Shown here piece by piece: positions 44,135 through 55,870 of a DNA stretch of 64,000 bases. Positions within the stretch are counted from its first letter, which is position 1. Each line of letters opens with the position of its first letter. The notes under the pieces were generated by a model. That model was not told the DNA's origin. It worked only from the letters and a program-made list of their open reading frames with translations, and searched no databases. Origin of the DNA: Tipula vernalis (lineage: Eukaryota > Arthropoda > Insecta > Diptera > Tipulidae); contig OY282560.1 of assembly GCA_958295665.1 (NCBI GenBank), forward strand, positions 269,243,315 to 269,307,314, read 5' to 3'. A program made the position numbers and the translations under genes.

Positions 44135-44945
44135 TTGCTTTTACATAGCATCTAAGAAACGAAGAAGACTGGTGAAATGTGATTAATAATAATAAAAAAT
44201 GTTAATATTATTATACTTTAAGCATTATTATTAGTTTTTACTTTTTATTAATTTTTTTGTTGAATGTTAATTAATTCATGTAATTTCTAATATGCTACCG
44301 GTGGTTAGAACATTTTAATTGTGTTTCGATTAACACGAGAAGTATATTAGTATTTACGAACAGTAATTCAACGAAACCGACTAATAGACATAATTCTATT
44401 TATTTAATTAAATGATTTTTAATATACAATCTTCGAAACATATTAAAAATCATTTTATTATTAGTTATTTAAATGAATTTTTTTGTTAAGTTTATTTTAT
44501 TTTAATAAATTTGTACTGAATTACTATAATGAATAAATAGTAATGTAAAAAATAATTGACGATTTTAATATTGTTTCGACTTAGTTTAATACAAAAATTT
44601 AATATTCTAATACAACGCCTAGGCGTTTTATTTAAGTGGGCGTTTTATTCGAGGTATTGGTTTTCATTTTCAAAATTTTGTTTTTTTAGGTGCTCTCGAA
44701 TACAACGCCTAGGCGTTTTTTACGAGGGAAGACTGTAGGCATGACACTTTAAAGGTTGAATTTATACAAATTTTTTAATTTTATATGGGATTTTCATTAA
44801 AACGAACTTTCCCGAGCTTCCCACATGAAACTTGCCCTGATAATTTTTCTAGGAATAATTGTTAGGTAGGCACATTAATTTAAATACTTTCCAGACATGA
44901 CACTTTAAAGGTTGAATTTATACAAATTTTTTAATTTTATATTTA

Positions 44946-45769
44946 GCTTTTCTGATTAAATTTTAAGTATAATTCCTATGGTAAACAGTGACAAACCAAA
45001 ATGAGCCTTTTTTCATCCGTAAATTCACTTCATGAAAATACCAGTTTCTAGGTTGTTTTGTTATTTTTTCATTTTATTTAAAATATGTTTCGGCTGAAAT
45101 ATGTCGGCTGGTAACTTTCGGCTGATACAGCCAAGACACTATCTGCATTACCGACATATTATATCTTTCGGCTGAAAACTTTCGGCTAACTTTAACAAGG
45201 TGTGAAAAATATTTATTCAAATTATTTAATAATTGCATTTGGAAAATATTTTTTGGTAAGTCAGTAAGTACTACATTTGCTTTAAATTAATTTTTGCTAA
45301 TAATACAATAAATTTTGTCCTTGGAAAAATAACGGGCCGTAGTAAGCATTGTACTATGAAGAAACGCAATCTAATGCTTAGACTGCTTGGCCAGGAAAAA
45401 CGTATGCCGTTATTCAAAATATCGTCGGGTGCTCTGCTAAAATGATTTCGAATGCTAAACCGTACAAAGAAAAGCCTGAAACTTGAGGCTGAAAAAATGT
45501 GTTGTCCCCTCAATGGGTAACAGGGATGCCAGACGTCCCCCTTTGAAGGGGATTGTCCCCGTCAGGTTCGGGTTTCCCCCGTCCATACTAATTTGTCCTC
45601 CATTCCATAAATTATGTTTGAAAACCTAATATTTGATTTCTCATTCGAAATGTATCTTAAAAAAACAAATCCTGTAAGCATTTTAAATAACAAACAACAC
45701 CATTAATGCTTGGTGTTGGTGACTAGCTTGGTGTGTGTTAGTGGTGTAAGTTTTTTTATTTTTTAAAAT
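44946..45769. other. Non-coding stretch with repeated TTTCGGCTGA words
   Basis: Between 45089 and 45192 the words TTTCGGCTG, GTCGGCTG and AACTTTCGGCT recur several times in about 100 bp. A small C-rich block with CCCC runs lies at 45535-45600, just upstream of the BED-finger remnant. No gene seen. Confidence 0.5.
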
Positions 45770-46498
45770 ATGTCGAACAGTGATGAAAATACAGAACATG
45801 CTTCTCCTAAAAAGAAAGTTAAGCGAATGGTTGCATTTAATCAACATTGGCTAGAAAAATATCTTTGCCTAAGACGCGGAAGCAACGGATTTTGTGCAGT
45901 TTGTACAATTTGCAATAATGCTAGCTTTAACATATCCAATTCAGCAGAAAACAACATCGGCACAGGCAAATAAAATCTGCTGCAAGTAGTTCGGCGATTT
46001 CTCATTTTTTCACTAAAAAGAATAGCATAACTGTAAGAAATGTGTCATTCGCAGAAATTTTATTTAGTTACCATTCAGCCCTGCATTCATACAGTTATGT
46101 TTCTGGGGGCTGTGCCAGTTCATTATTCAAAACCTTGTTTCCGGATTCCAGCATTTCGGCAAAATACTCGTGTGGCAAAACTAAAATAGCTGCTATTGTA
46201 ACAAGAGGACTTGGACCGCATTCAAAGGATTTGGTTTTTAAAAAAATTCCAGGGAATGTGCCATTCTCAATCAGCACAAATGCATCCAACAAAGGAAATA
46301 TTAAAACATTTCCCCTTATAGTGCGTTTCTTTGATCTTAAAAATGGAACGCAATCAGATTTAGTTTCATTTTTTTCTTATGATCCAGCAAAACTTTGGTA
46401 AGAGTTACCTGGAATTTGAAACTTATCTAAAAACGGAAGAAGGCAAATTTCTTATAAACCGGTGCAAGAGTAGTGATAAATATGCTTAAAATATATTT
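45770..46498 (+). pseudogene. BED-finger/hAT-like transposase-derived protein remnant
   Basis: The first frame (45770-45973) starts MSNSDENTEHASPKKKVKRM and has FNQHWLEKYLCLRRGSNGFC with CAVCTICN, a BED-type finger. After a 1-nt shift it continues AASSSAISHFFTKKN. Then 46042-46401 reads SYVSGGCASSLFKTLFPDSS and FSISTNASNKGNIKTFPLIV. This is the N-terminal half of the long ZBED/hAT-like proteins found in many insect genomes. It stops at 46401 with a shifted tail to about 46498. Truncated and shifted, so inactive. Confidence 0.75.
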
Positions 46499-46847
46499 AC
46501 TTGCTCTGAATTGATTTCTGTTTCTGAGATATAACATATAAGACAACTGTTATAATTTTCTTATTTTTTAATTAGATTAATCTAGAAGATTTATTATTTT
46601 ATTATATACTTATTTTATTTATTTCAACAGACTGAACTCGTAAAAACGATAGTAAAAAAAAATTTGTTTTTTTTTGCCCCCCTTAGCTATTTTGAAAATC
46701 ATCCCTAATGGGTAACCTGAATAGTACGAAACTAACAAAACTCTGAAAGTACTCGCTAGTATTTGTACTATCAGAAGATAACTTAAAAACAATAATTGAA
46801 ATGCCCACAGTCCCAGAAAAGTGCCATTTTTAAAGAAAAGGCATGTA

Positions 46848-47545
46848 AAGGGTGTTTTTTTAAGCACGATAGAACTTGAAATTGTAAAAAATAACACAAA
46901 AAATTAAATTGTAATGAAAAATTTTTTTTTTTTATGAAAGATCAATACATGGCATTAATATTTGAAAATGATTTCATGAATATGGACACCGCGGCTGTTC
47001 TTGACGAAATGCATCCTGGACGTCCAATTTTGGGCCACTTTTTCGAGCACTGTTGGCCGTATGTCATGAATAACACGGACAATGCTGGCCTCCAAGGCGT
47101 CAATTGTTGCTGGTTTATCAGCATAAACCAGTGACTTCACGTAGCTCCACAGGAATTAATCGAGAGGTGTCAAATCGCACGACCTTGGAGGCCAATTGAC
47201 AGGCCCATTTCACGAAATCAACTTATCGCCAAATTTTGATTTTAATAAGCCGATGGTTGCAGTCGCCGTTTGGCACGTAGAGCCATCCTGTTGAAACAAC
47301 ATCTCGTCCGGATCAATGTCATCCATATTTTCAAACAAAAAACCATTGATCATGGTGCGGTAACGAAATTTGGATGCGTCATAAAAATCACGAAGTCGTC
47401 TATAAGTTGCGCGAATCGACGACTGATTTTCAAAGTAAATTTTAATAATTTCGTAGCGTTGTTCAAGCATGAGTCTATTCATGATGATTTGCCAGAGTAT
47501 TCAATTACCAATTTCAAGTTCTATCAAGCTTAAAAAAACAGCCTT
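46848..47545 (-). mobile_element. Internally deleted mariner-like element
   Basis: 698 bp with about 30-bp TIRs (AAGGGTGTTTTTTTAAGC left, AAGGCTGTTTTTTTAAGC right) and TA on both sides. The minus strand starts MNRLMLEQRYEIIKIYFENQ, goes to DEMLFQQDGSTCQTA and, in another frame, VYADKPATIDALEASI and RSRGVHIHEIIFK-like wording. The N-terminal ~55 residues join directly to the C-terminal part, so the middle, including the first catalytic Asp, is lost. Non-autonomous. It sits in the Tc1 transposase. Confidence 0.87.
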
Positions 47546-47675
47546 TATATGAACGTAAAAAATTTGCTTTGCGACACAAGGAATGGCCAATCGAAAAATG
47601 TTACAATATACCCGACCTGTGGTCGGATGAGAGCAAAATTGTATTATACGGTAATTCTGGATCAAGAAGAAACGT
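47546..47675 (+). pseudogene. Middle piece of Tc1-like transposase
   Basis: Contains KKFALRHKEWPIEK and LWSDESKIVLYGN; the Asp of WSDE is the first catalytic residue of Tc1 enzymes. It is bounded on the left by the mariner-like insertion and on the right by the Jockey-like insertion. Confidence 0.85.
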
Positions 47676-47898
47676 GGGGGGTAAGGGGCGCCGGTTTAGA
47701 TGGTCTTATTATACTAGCCCAAATGCCAACCTCACCTGCACGTGGTACTTCCTGCTAATTAACTAACGAGGCTCTGGCGACCGAGATACGGCGGAATAAC
47801 CGACTACCGAGAACATAGCAAATGATGTTCTCTTCAATGACCCACTACCAACTTGTACTGGTTAGGTTGGTAGTTGATACATAACCAGTTTTAAAGCA

Positions 47899-48601
47899 AT
47901 GAGTTCAACGCAAAAAGGAAACAATACCCCAGGTGGTAAACCAACTACCCAGTTGGCTAATCCACCCTCTTACGAGGGTGGCTCAATGGATTCTGGGGTG
48001 AGCCAATCATTGCTAAACCCATTCGAAAGAAGTTCAATGTTGTTAAGATCACCAAACAATCATACTAACTCTGCAAATCAGCAGAAAGACGAAAACGCTG
48101 AACTCGGTACCTCAATGCAAAAAATGCCAAGGTTTCAATCACACGCAAAAATATTGCAGACGGGAGCCAAGATGCGTAAAATGTGCTGGAAAACACAACG
48201 CGAAAGAGTGTACAGAAAGTAGAGACACCCCTGCAAAATGTATAAACTGTAAAGGGCATCATCCTGCAAATTATAGAGGCTGTGAAGTAGCCAAAGATCT
48301 TCAAAGACTAAGAAACAAAACGCATCAGTTTCCTCAAAACCCTAGGGTTACCAGAGAAGAGAAACCAACTAAAACCCAAGCGGAGCCAAAACCACCAGGT
48401 ATTGGTACAGAGCGGAAAAGTTATTCACAAATTGTACAGCAATCATCTAATGCTACGAATGATAATCCCCTTGAAAGGATTTGTCGAAGCATAGAAGCCA
48501 TAAATATAAGGCTAGCAAAGCAAGAACGTGGTCTAGAAGCTTTATATAAGCGTCTAGATATGCATCAAACCTTGAACGAGGCAACAGCCCTCATATACTA
48601 A
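47899..48601 (+). pseudogene. Jockey-like gag (ORF1), shortened and frame-shifted
   Basis: Starts MSSTQKGNNTPGGKPTTQLA. After a frameshift near 48165 it gives CCHC knuckles CVKCAGKHNAKEC and CINCKGHHPANYRGC, then a helical tail ending ATALIY with a stop at 48599-48601. Only about 75 residues precede the knuckles, far fewer than usual for Jockey gag, so an internal deletion is likely. The product would bind RNA. Confidence 0.8.
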
Positions 48602-48602
48602 A

Positions 48603-51281
48603 ATGAGCAGATCATTAAGAATTGTCACCTGGAACGCGAACGGACTAGCGCAACATGTTCCAGAGCTAGAAATTTTTCTAAATTTAGAAAAAATAGATAT
48701 CTGCCTTATATCGGAGAGCCATTTGACAAAAACATCATTTATTAAAATACGTGATTATTAATGTTACCATGCTGTTCACCCAGGAGGAAAACCCAGAGGA
48801 GGATCAACAGTAATAGTGAAAAAGAGTCTCAAACACTATGAAGAACCTAGTATAGAAGAGGAAAGTATGCAAGTTAAAACCATAAAAGTTGAAACTAACA
48901 ATAATAATGAATACAGTATTTCCTCTATCTACTGCCCTCCACGCTATAATCTAAACAAAGAAGATTATAATAGACTCTTTAGATCACTAGGATCCAATTT
49001 TATTATTGGTGGTGACTTTAATGCAAAAAACACCTATTGGGGATCAAGACTTACCACCCATAAAGGAAAAGAGCTATTCGAAGCCGGACGAATAAATAAC
49101 TGCGAGTTCCACTCTGGAGGTAAACCAACATACTGGCCTGCTGATATAAATAAAATACCAGATCTCATTGATTTTTATGTAACGAAAGGGATCTTCGAGG
49201 ATTACATGTGCATCGAAAACAGCGAAGGGATATATTCCGATCATACACCTGTTATCATGACTCTCAGCACAATGATAATTAATAAGGATAACCTGCCTAA
49301 ATTAACAAATAATAGAACTAACTGGGACCTATTCCAAGAACTAATTGAAATGCAAACAAATCTACGAGTGCCGATTAAAACACCGGTACAGTTGGAAGAG
49401 GAACTAGAGGTATTTAACAGTACTATTCAACAAGCAGCATGGGAAAGTTCTCCTGCTAGTCACACCGAATCCCGTAGGAATCAAAATTGTCCTATTGAGG
49501 TCAGGGAGTTAGTTAGAGAGAAACGGAAGGCAAGAAAAACCTGGCAAAGGACACGCGCCCCGGAAAACAAAAAAAATCCTCAATTTTCTATGCAATAAAC
49601 TAAAACAACTTATAAAAGAAATTAAGAATGAAACTATCAACAAGTACTTAAATGGTCTCACCGAACATAAAGATACTGATTACTCTCTTTGGAAAGCAAC
49701 AAAGGGATTAAAAAGAACTAAAATGCATGTGCCACCTATTAAAAATGGGGAAGGAACCTGGGCCAAAAGTGACAAGCAAAAAGCTATTTTATTTGCAGCT
49801 CACTTGGAAGACACCTTTCAACCGTTACCTAGGCAAACAGCAGATGAAAACGTAATAACAGTTAGCAAAATTGATGAATATAATATTCGATGTGTAACAT
49901 TACAGGAATTAAAAAATGAGATCAATTGTAATTTGAACCCAAAAAAAAGCTCCAGGATATGATTTAATTACTAGACAAGTAGTAAAAGCCATTCCCGAGA
50001 AGGGACTACGAAAATTGGTTCAAATTATCAATGCTGTCTTCAGACTAAAATATGTCCCACGGCAATGGAAGGTTGCTGAAATAATTATGATCCCCAATCC
50101 AGGCAAACCAGCGAACGATAAAAAGTCGTACAGACCAATTTCACTACTTCCTGTAATTTCAAAATTATTCGAAAAATTACTGCTCAAGAGACTCAAGCCA
50201 ATAATAGAAGAGAGAAATTTGATTCCACCACACCAATTTGGATTTAGAGAAAATCACTCTACGATAGAACAAGTTCACAGAATAACGGATATAATCGAAG
50301 ACTCACTTGAGAATAAGAAGATATGCTCCAGCATCTTCTTAGATGTAGCACAAGCTTTCGACAAAGTTTGGCACCAAGGACTTGAATTTAAATTGCATCG
50401 AGATCTACCTAAGCAATTCTATCAAATTCTTAAATCTTATATCGCAGACAGACATTTCCGTGTAAAATATAACCAAGAGTACTCTGAACTAAAGAGAATA
50501 TCAGCAGGCATACCACAGGGTAGCGTACTAGGCCCTATATTGTACATCCTGTACACCAGAGATATGCCAAATACAGAAGGTGCCACCATAGCAACATTTG
50601 CAGACGATACAGCTATTCTGGCGACTGGAAAGTGTATATCAGAAGCAACGACCAAACTTCAAAAAGCAGCCGACACAATGAGTAGTTGGACAAAGAAATG
50701 GCGCATTAGCCTAAACGAAGCAAAGTCAGTTCACGTAAACTTCACAAACCAGAAAGTTAACTGGATTCCAGTGAAACTTAATTCAAGGCCGGTTCCAAAT
50801 GCAAATACAGCCAAATACCTCGGCATGACTCTCGATTGCAAGCTTAGATGGAAAGAGCATGTTAAAAAGAAAAAAGAAGAATTGTACATTAAATATAGGA
50901 AAATGTATTGGCTAATAGGTAGAAACTCTGAGCTTACAATACATAACAAATTGCTATTATATCAGCAAATATTTAAACCAATATGGACCTACGGTATTCA
51001 ACTTTGGGGTTGTACCAAGAAGACAAATGTACAAATTATTCAATGTTTTCAAAACAAAGTGCTGCGTGGCATTGTAAACGCACCATGGTACATTAGAAAT
51101 GATAACCTCCATAGGGACTTAAACATGGAATATGTAAGTGAAGAAATACAAAATCACGCAAAGAAACACATTCAGCGGATATCTCGGCACCAAAATGCAG
51201 ACATACGAAGTTTGTTGGATACCACCAATGCAGTAAGAAGACTTCAAAGGCAGAAACCTTTGGAATTGGGCAGTTGTATTT
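48603..51281 (+). pseudogene. Jockey-like ORF2: endonuclease and reverse transcriptase, three lesions
   Basis: Starts MSRSLRIVTWNANGLAQHV. Endonuclease motifs: WNANGL, SESHL, IYCPP, GGDFNAKNTYWGSR and YSDHTPV. RT motifs: PGYDLI, YRPISLLP, FLDVAQAFDKVW, AGIPQGSVLGPILY and the catalytic FADDTAI, then KYLGMTLD. It ends near RRLQRQKPLEL. Lesions: a TAA at 48759-48761, and two shifts each in a run of eight A (49569-49576 and 49941-49948), where one A fewer would keep the frame. No RNase H domain, as expected for Jockey. It primes DNA synthesis at a nicked target. Confidence 0.92.
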
Positions 51282-51446
51282 AATTCGGATAGAGAAAAAT
51301 AATTACTATGTAAATTCAAACGGGAGTAACCATTGGGCTACTGCCCGTCAAATGTGAATCTTCATTTAAGAAAGATAAATTACTAAATGATTTGTAAATC
51401 AGTTGTAATATTAAATAAAGGGGGAAAAAAAAAAAAGAAGAGACGT

Positions 51447-51962
51447 CAGACGAGCACCTAATACTCAATTTCTTCCCAGAAACATACTTGCAACCGTCAA
51501 ACACGGTGGATGCAATATAATGATATCGCCCTGTTTCTCATATTACGAAGTAGGACCAATATTCTAGATTAAATAAATATGAATGCAAACGCTTATTTCA
51601 ATATCCTACAAATTGTAATGTTGCCTTATGCACAAGAGGAAATGCCACTGCGCTTCATGTATCAACAGGAGAATGATCCGAAACACACTAGCAAAACGGC
51701 AAGAAAAGGGTTCGATAAAAACAAAATTCGGGTTATGAGTTGGCCTGCGCAGTCACTTGATCTCAACCCGATTGAGAATTTATGGGCTGATATTAAATCA
51801 GCTGTTTCAAAAGAAAATCCTACTAACAAAAATCAGCTATGGGGGGTGGTTGAACAAGCATGGTATTCAATGCCAACAGAGCGGTGCCAATCACTTGTGC
51901 GTTATATAAGGAACCGTTATCAAGCAGTTATTAGTAACAAGAGATATACCACAAAATATTAA
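51447..51962 (+). pseudogene. C-terminal piece of Tc1-like transposase
   Basis: Continues the Tc1 protein after the Jockey-like insertion: ILATVKHGGCNIM, a shift, then 51579-51962 open with QQENDPKHTSKTA (second catalytic Asp) and SLDLNPIENLWADIK (the Glu in IENLW). The end reads RYIRNRYQAVI. Confidence 0.88.
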
Positions 51963-52195
51963 AGACGATCAAGAATATTGAAATTTAGATATTTTAAGTA
52001 AAATTTTATTTTTATATGGTTTTGATACGAACATAATTTTGAAATATTGAAAATTGGTGATGTTGCTATTTTTCTGCTTTCTCAAAGCTGTATATAAATG
52101 CAGCTAGTAAATATTCTACTGTGAAATGAATTAAATAAAATTGTATCTTTATTGTTAAGAAATAAATAATTGCTATTTTTTTGGCCGCAGCTGTA

Positions 52196-54830
52196 CATTA
52201 TAAAATCGGAATCGGAAAAGAAGTGCCATACTTCCTAAAGAAGTACAACCTGCAACCCTATTTAGGAGTCTTTTTAATGACCGGCATATTAATTTTGCGA
52301 GACCATTAGTTTTACTTCATCGCACAATTCCACTGAGCCGGAATAGAAATTCTTATTTAGTACAAAGTATCATTTCACAAAATAGTTCTAAATAAATCGG
52401 AATCTACCTACGGTAGATTATTTCGAATTCATCGGATATTTGGCACCGACCCACCATAAAACTATGGAAATGGAATCATATACATACATATACTATATGT
52501 ATGTATTTGTAAAGGACTTATGATTTTTTTATCGTATACCCAGAAACATCAAAAATTATTTTTAAAGTTCATTTTATAAATCATTCCAGTTTGTTGGGCG
52601 CCACCCAAATATATTGCTTACTGGAACCATTTCTTTACCATTCGTTGCATACCATTTTGAAAAATCGGAAAATATTTTAATTCTGCCATTTAATAAACAC
52701 AGAAGCAGCAACAACAACCGAAAATATATGTATGTATATTACGCGCAACGTTTATTATTTTATAAATGTCGTCACATTTATTATTTTGTTTTTCAATCCC
52801 TCTAAAAAATAAAAATTATTAGTCTTGAATTGAATAAACATTCAAGAAATCACAAAAACGACAAAAAAATATTTTTAAAAAGTAAAACAAATAATAAGAA
52901 ATATTTCAATTGTCAATTTTTTTTTTGTATATTTCTTCTCGGGGTTTTTTTTATTTGCTTTATAAAATTTATTATTTTATTTTTTATGGGATAAGTTAGA
53001 GACGAATAATAAGAATAATACAATAAAGATGATAACATAAAAAAAATGTGATGATGATGAAGTGAAATTCTATAGCAAATAAAATATATAAAAAAAACAA
53101 AACAAAAAAATTCATATTATTTTAAGAAAACAATAAGCAATTCACAGTTTGAAGATTTTTTATGATATCGCAAAATAACAAACCAACAAAAATCTTCGAG
53201 ACGAGACCTAAAGAAATTTCATACTTCAGAAAAAAATTAAGATACGGGTTATAGTGTGAAACTAAGAACAAAAAACAACTACAACAAAATAGTTTTGTTT
53301 TATGTTCATAAAATATACATAGTATAAAAGCGATCCTCTTTATAATATTACTCGTATTTTAGGTATTGTTGTTGCAATTACTTAGGTTTAAAAACGAAGA
53401 ATTTTGTTAGCATGATCATAATCGTAAAGTAGAAAAGCAAAATAAAAAAAATTAAATTCTCTTGTTATGAAAAATAAAATAAATTTGATGATGTTTTCTT
53501 TTATTTTATTTTTTATTTTTTTTATCATGAAATGAAAATGAGAAATAGATTTTTCGGAATTTTTATTTTTTGTTGTTGTGTTTTTAGAGTATGATAAATG
53601 TTTATGACACGGAGTGGTTTTTGTCATTTTCAAAAAATATGTATGTAGTTTCAAAATTAATTTTATGTCATTCAAGTTCCACGTATTAAATATATAGATA
53701 TGTACATACATATATTTGTGTATGTGTGTGTAATGTTTTATTTTTGCCCGTTTATTACTAAGGGAGATTTTATTATCAGCGGGTAATATTACACGTTTCA
53801 CACAAACGTGAACAATTAAATCTTACAGAAGGGTATCAAATATACATGGTATGTGTATATATATAGCCCGAGGGGAAAAACAAAAATTAATTGGAAAAAG
53901 CGTAAAAACTTCCATCGAACATCGTGATAAAGTATCAAAATAGCAACGGTTGCGGATCTAAAAGCAAATTCTCAATTAAAATACGTATTTCAAATGATTA
54001 GCGTAATAATTTGTTATACAAAAATATTAATAACAATATCAAATGTTGTTGTGAAAATGATATATTCACCGTAATTTAAAATATTTCTCATTCCATACAC
54101 GAAACGAAATAGGAAATAATTTAATGCTTAGTAAATTTTAACGATAAACCGTTTTCGGGAAACCGTACTTACATTACATTAATATTTTTGATATTTATCC
54201 CAAATTTTAACTACATAAACTGAAAATACGCATAAACACCAGTGATGTCGCTCTGAAAACTTTAAACGGAGTATATTTCAAATTTTCACGGGAGTGTTTC
54301 TAGTCAGAAGGGAATACACACGAAATACAGTAGTTAGACCTTAGACATAAAAATTTGTTGGTGTATTATACTAAAATTGTTTTTAGTTTTTGAGCAAAAT
54401 ATGAATATTAAAAGAAAACTGTTTTATTTGACTGGTTTAGAGCTCTTTATCTATTTTACTATTAAAGGGTTAAGCTGTATATGCTGCTTGAGCTAAATAG
54501 TTTTTTAACGCGGCCAATATTCTCCAAGAAATCATAGATGTTTTTAGATTATCGTTTTGAGATTTTTAAGTTTTTCTCTTAGAAAAAGGTACCGATCTGC
54601 ATTTTTAATTTTTAGCTATTTTTACCTAAATTTTATATGGTAAACGGAAAATTTATCTTAAAGCAAGCTTACTTTCGAACCTTTTTCATTCTCAAGAATT
54701 GGAAAATATTTTCGTGTAATTTAAACAAATGTTACTACCAGACGATACAACAGTTGGTACCTAGGGTGACCAGGTGAAAAATGCCAAATATTTTGGAATC
54801 ATTGATCATCAATAATTTCAATGGAATTTG
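52196..54830. other. AT-rich non-coding stretch
   Basis: About 2.6 kb without a convincing gene; many A/T runs. The minus-strand 137-codon frame at 53388-53801 is Lys/Ile/Phe-rich with no motif and is not called. Confidence 0.55.
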
Positions 54831-55870
54831 TGCTTGATCACACCAGCTCCATTTAGGGCAGGAACGGGGTTTCTTAAATATAATATGGCCATAATTCAAC
54901 AAATATTGCAAGACACTATAATGACACTTTGGTTATTAGAAAAACATTTTAGGAAATAAGATTTGCCAAAGAGAGAATTGTTTTTTTACTTTCATAACCA
55001 CTACAAGCCTTTCTACATTTCCAGGTTCGTTGTTAATAAGCCGATTCTATCAGTAGTTTCTAATATAAAACCCAATTATTCACGTTATGAAAATTTCGTG
55101 GGTTATACCTAATTTGGAGTCGGATTTGTTAAATAAAATAATTGGCTCTTATGATATTTTGGTTGATATCATTTATCAGAAACATTATGTTTCACTAATT
55201 TTCCATTTTATTACATAGACAACCAAAACTAGTGACACTTTTGTGAATGGATTTTAATATATATCTGATATTTAATATGTTAAATCGATTATTTAAGTAG
55301 TTCCTAATATAAAAATTATTAATTGCGGCTCTGGAAAATTCCTTCGGCCATATCATCTGGGGTCGGATTTCTTAATTAAACCATGGCTCAAATTCAGCAT
55401 ATTTTTGTATTGAAATTTATTATCTGCAATATTCTTTAAATTCTACAAATAGTTCCTATTATAAAACCTATTGTTTCATGGCTTAAACAAATTTTCTGCC
55501 ATAAGGTAGGACTGGGATCGGAATTTTTAAAATAAAACCTGGCCCAACGAAAAGAAATATTTTGGAACACTACTCATACTAATGAAACTACGAATGATAC
55601 CTTAAACCAAAAATTAGATTCGCCAATTTTAATTTTCCATAAACAGCCAACCCAGCCAATTTTCTTCGCCTCCAGCATCGAATGAAACACACATATTTGT
55701 CGATGTATTTTAGTGAAATTTTATTTCAGAGATGTTAAGCCGATTCTAAATAAATAGTTCCTAACCTTAAACATATTAAATTACGTCCTGAAGACTTTTT
55801 TGGGCCAGTGATTGGGTTAGAGTTTTAAATTTTTAATTAAATTTTGTTAAAATTATTATTTTTCTGATCC
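54831..55870. repeat. Degenerate tandem repeat, ~155-300 bp units
   Basis: Recurrent words AGTAGTTCCTAATATAAAA and TCGGATTTCTTAAATAAA, with variants at about 54868, 55123, 55363, 55518 and 55820, separated by related text. Strongly diverged; no coding. Confidence 0.5.

Larger units (their letters stand above)
40802..44735 (+). mobile_element. Tigger/pogo-type DNA transposon
   Basis: About 40-bp TIRs: left CCGTCTTCCCTCGTAAAAAA, right its inverse ending GAAGACTG, flanked by TA on both sides (40800-40801, 44736-44737). Subterminal words such as CGCCTAGGCG recur at both ends. It encodes a broken DDE transposase and holds a 388-bp palindrome and a foldback element in its left non-coding part. Confidence 0.88.
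40476..44945. repeat. ~147-bp tandem repeat split by the Tigger-type element
   Basis: Units with GACATGACACTTTAAAGG, TTTCATTCAAACGAA and CACATGAAACTTGCCCTGAT lie at about 40476-40623 and 40624-40799. They resume at 44738-44880 and 44881-44945. The Tigger-type element at 40802-44735 sits inside one unit. The array is probably longer elsewhere. Confidence 0.85.
47676..51434 (+). mobile_element. Jockey-like non-LTR retrotransposon, nearly full length
   Basis: 3.76 kb, inserted in the Tc1 gene. It is flanked by a 12-bp target duplication with one mismatch (AAGAAGAAACGT at 47664-47675, AAGAAGAGACGT at 51435-51446) and ends in a poly(A) run. It has a shortened gag and an ORF2 with endonuclease and RT. 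A related truncated copy is at 32514-33118. Confidence 0.88.
46690..52193 (+). mobile_element. Tc1-like transposon, broken by two insertions
   Basis: Three transposase pieces in order on the plus strand: 46760-46847 (PRKVPFLKKRHV), 47546-47663 (KKFALRHKEWPIEK, DLWSDESKIVLYG) and 51447-51962 (ILATVKHGGCNIM, QQENDPKHTS, WPAQSLDLNPIENLWADIK). The right end GGCCGCAGCTG at 52193 is followed by TA. A matching left end was not found. The gaps are a mariner-like element and a Jockey-like element. Confidence 0.85.

Noticed and set aside
53388..53801. 137-codon minus-strand frame
   Set aside because: AT-rich Lys/Phe/Ile composition, no motif, no homologous wording; likely chance.
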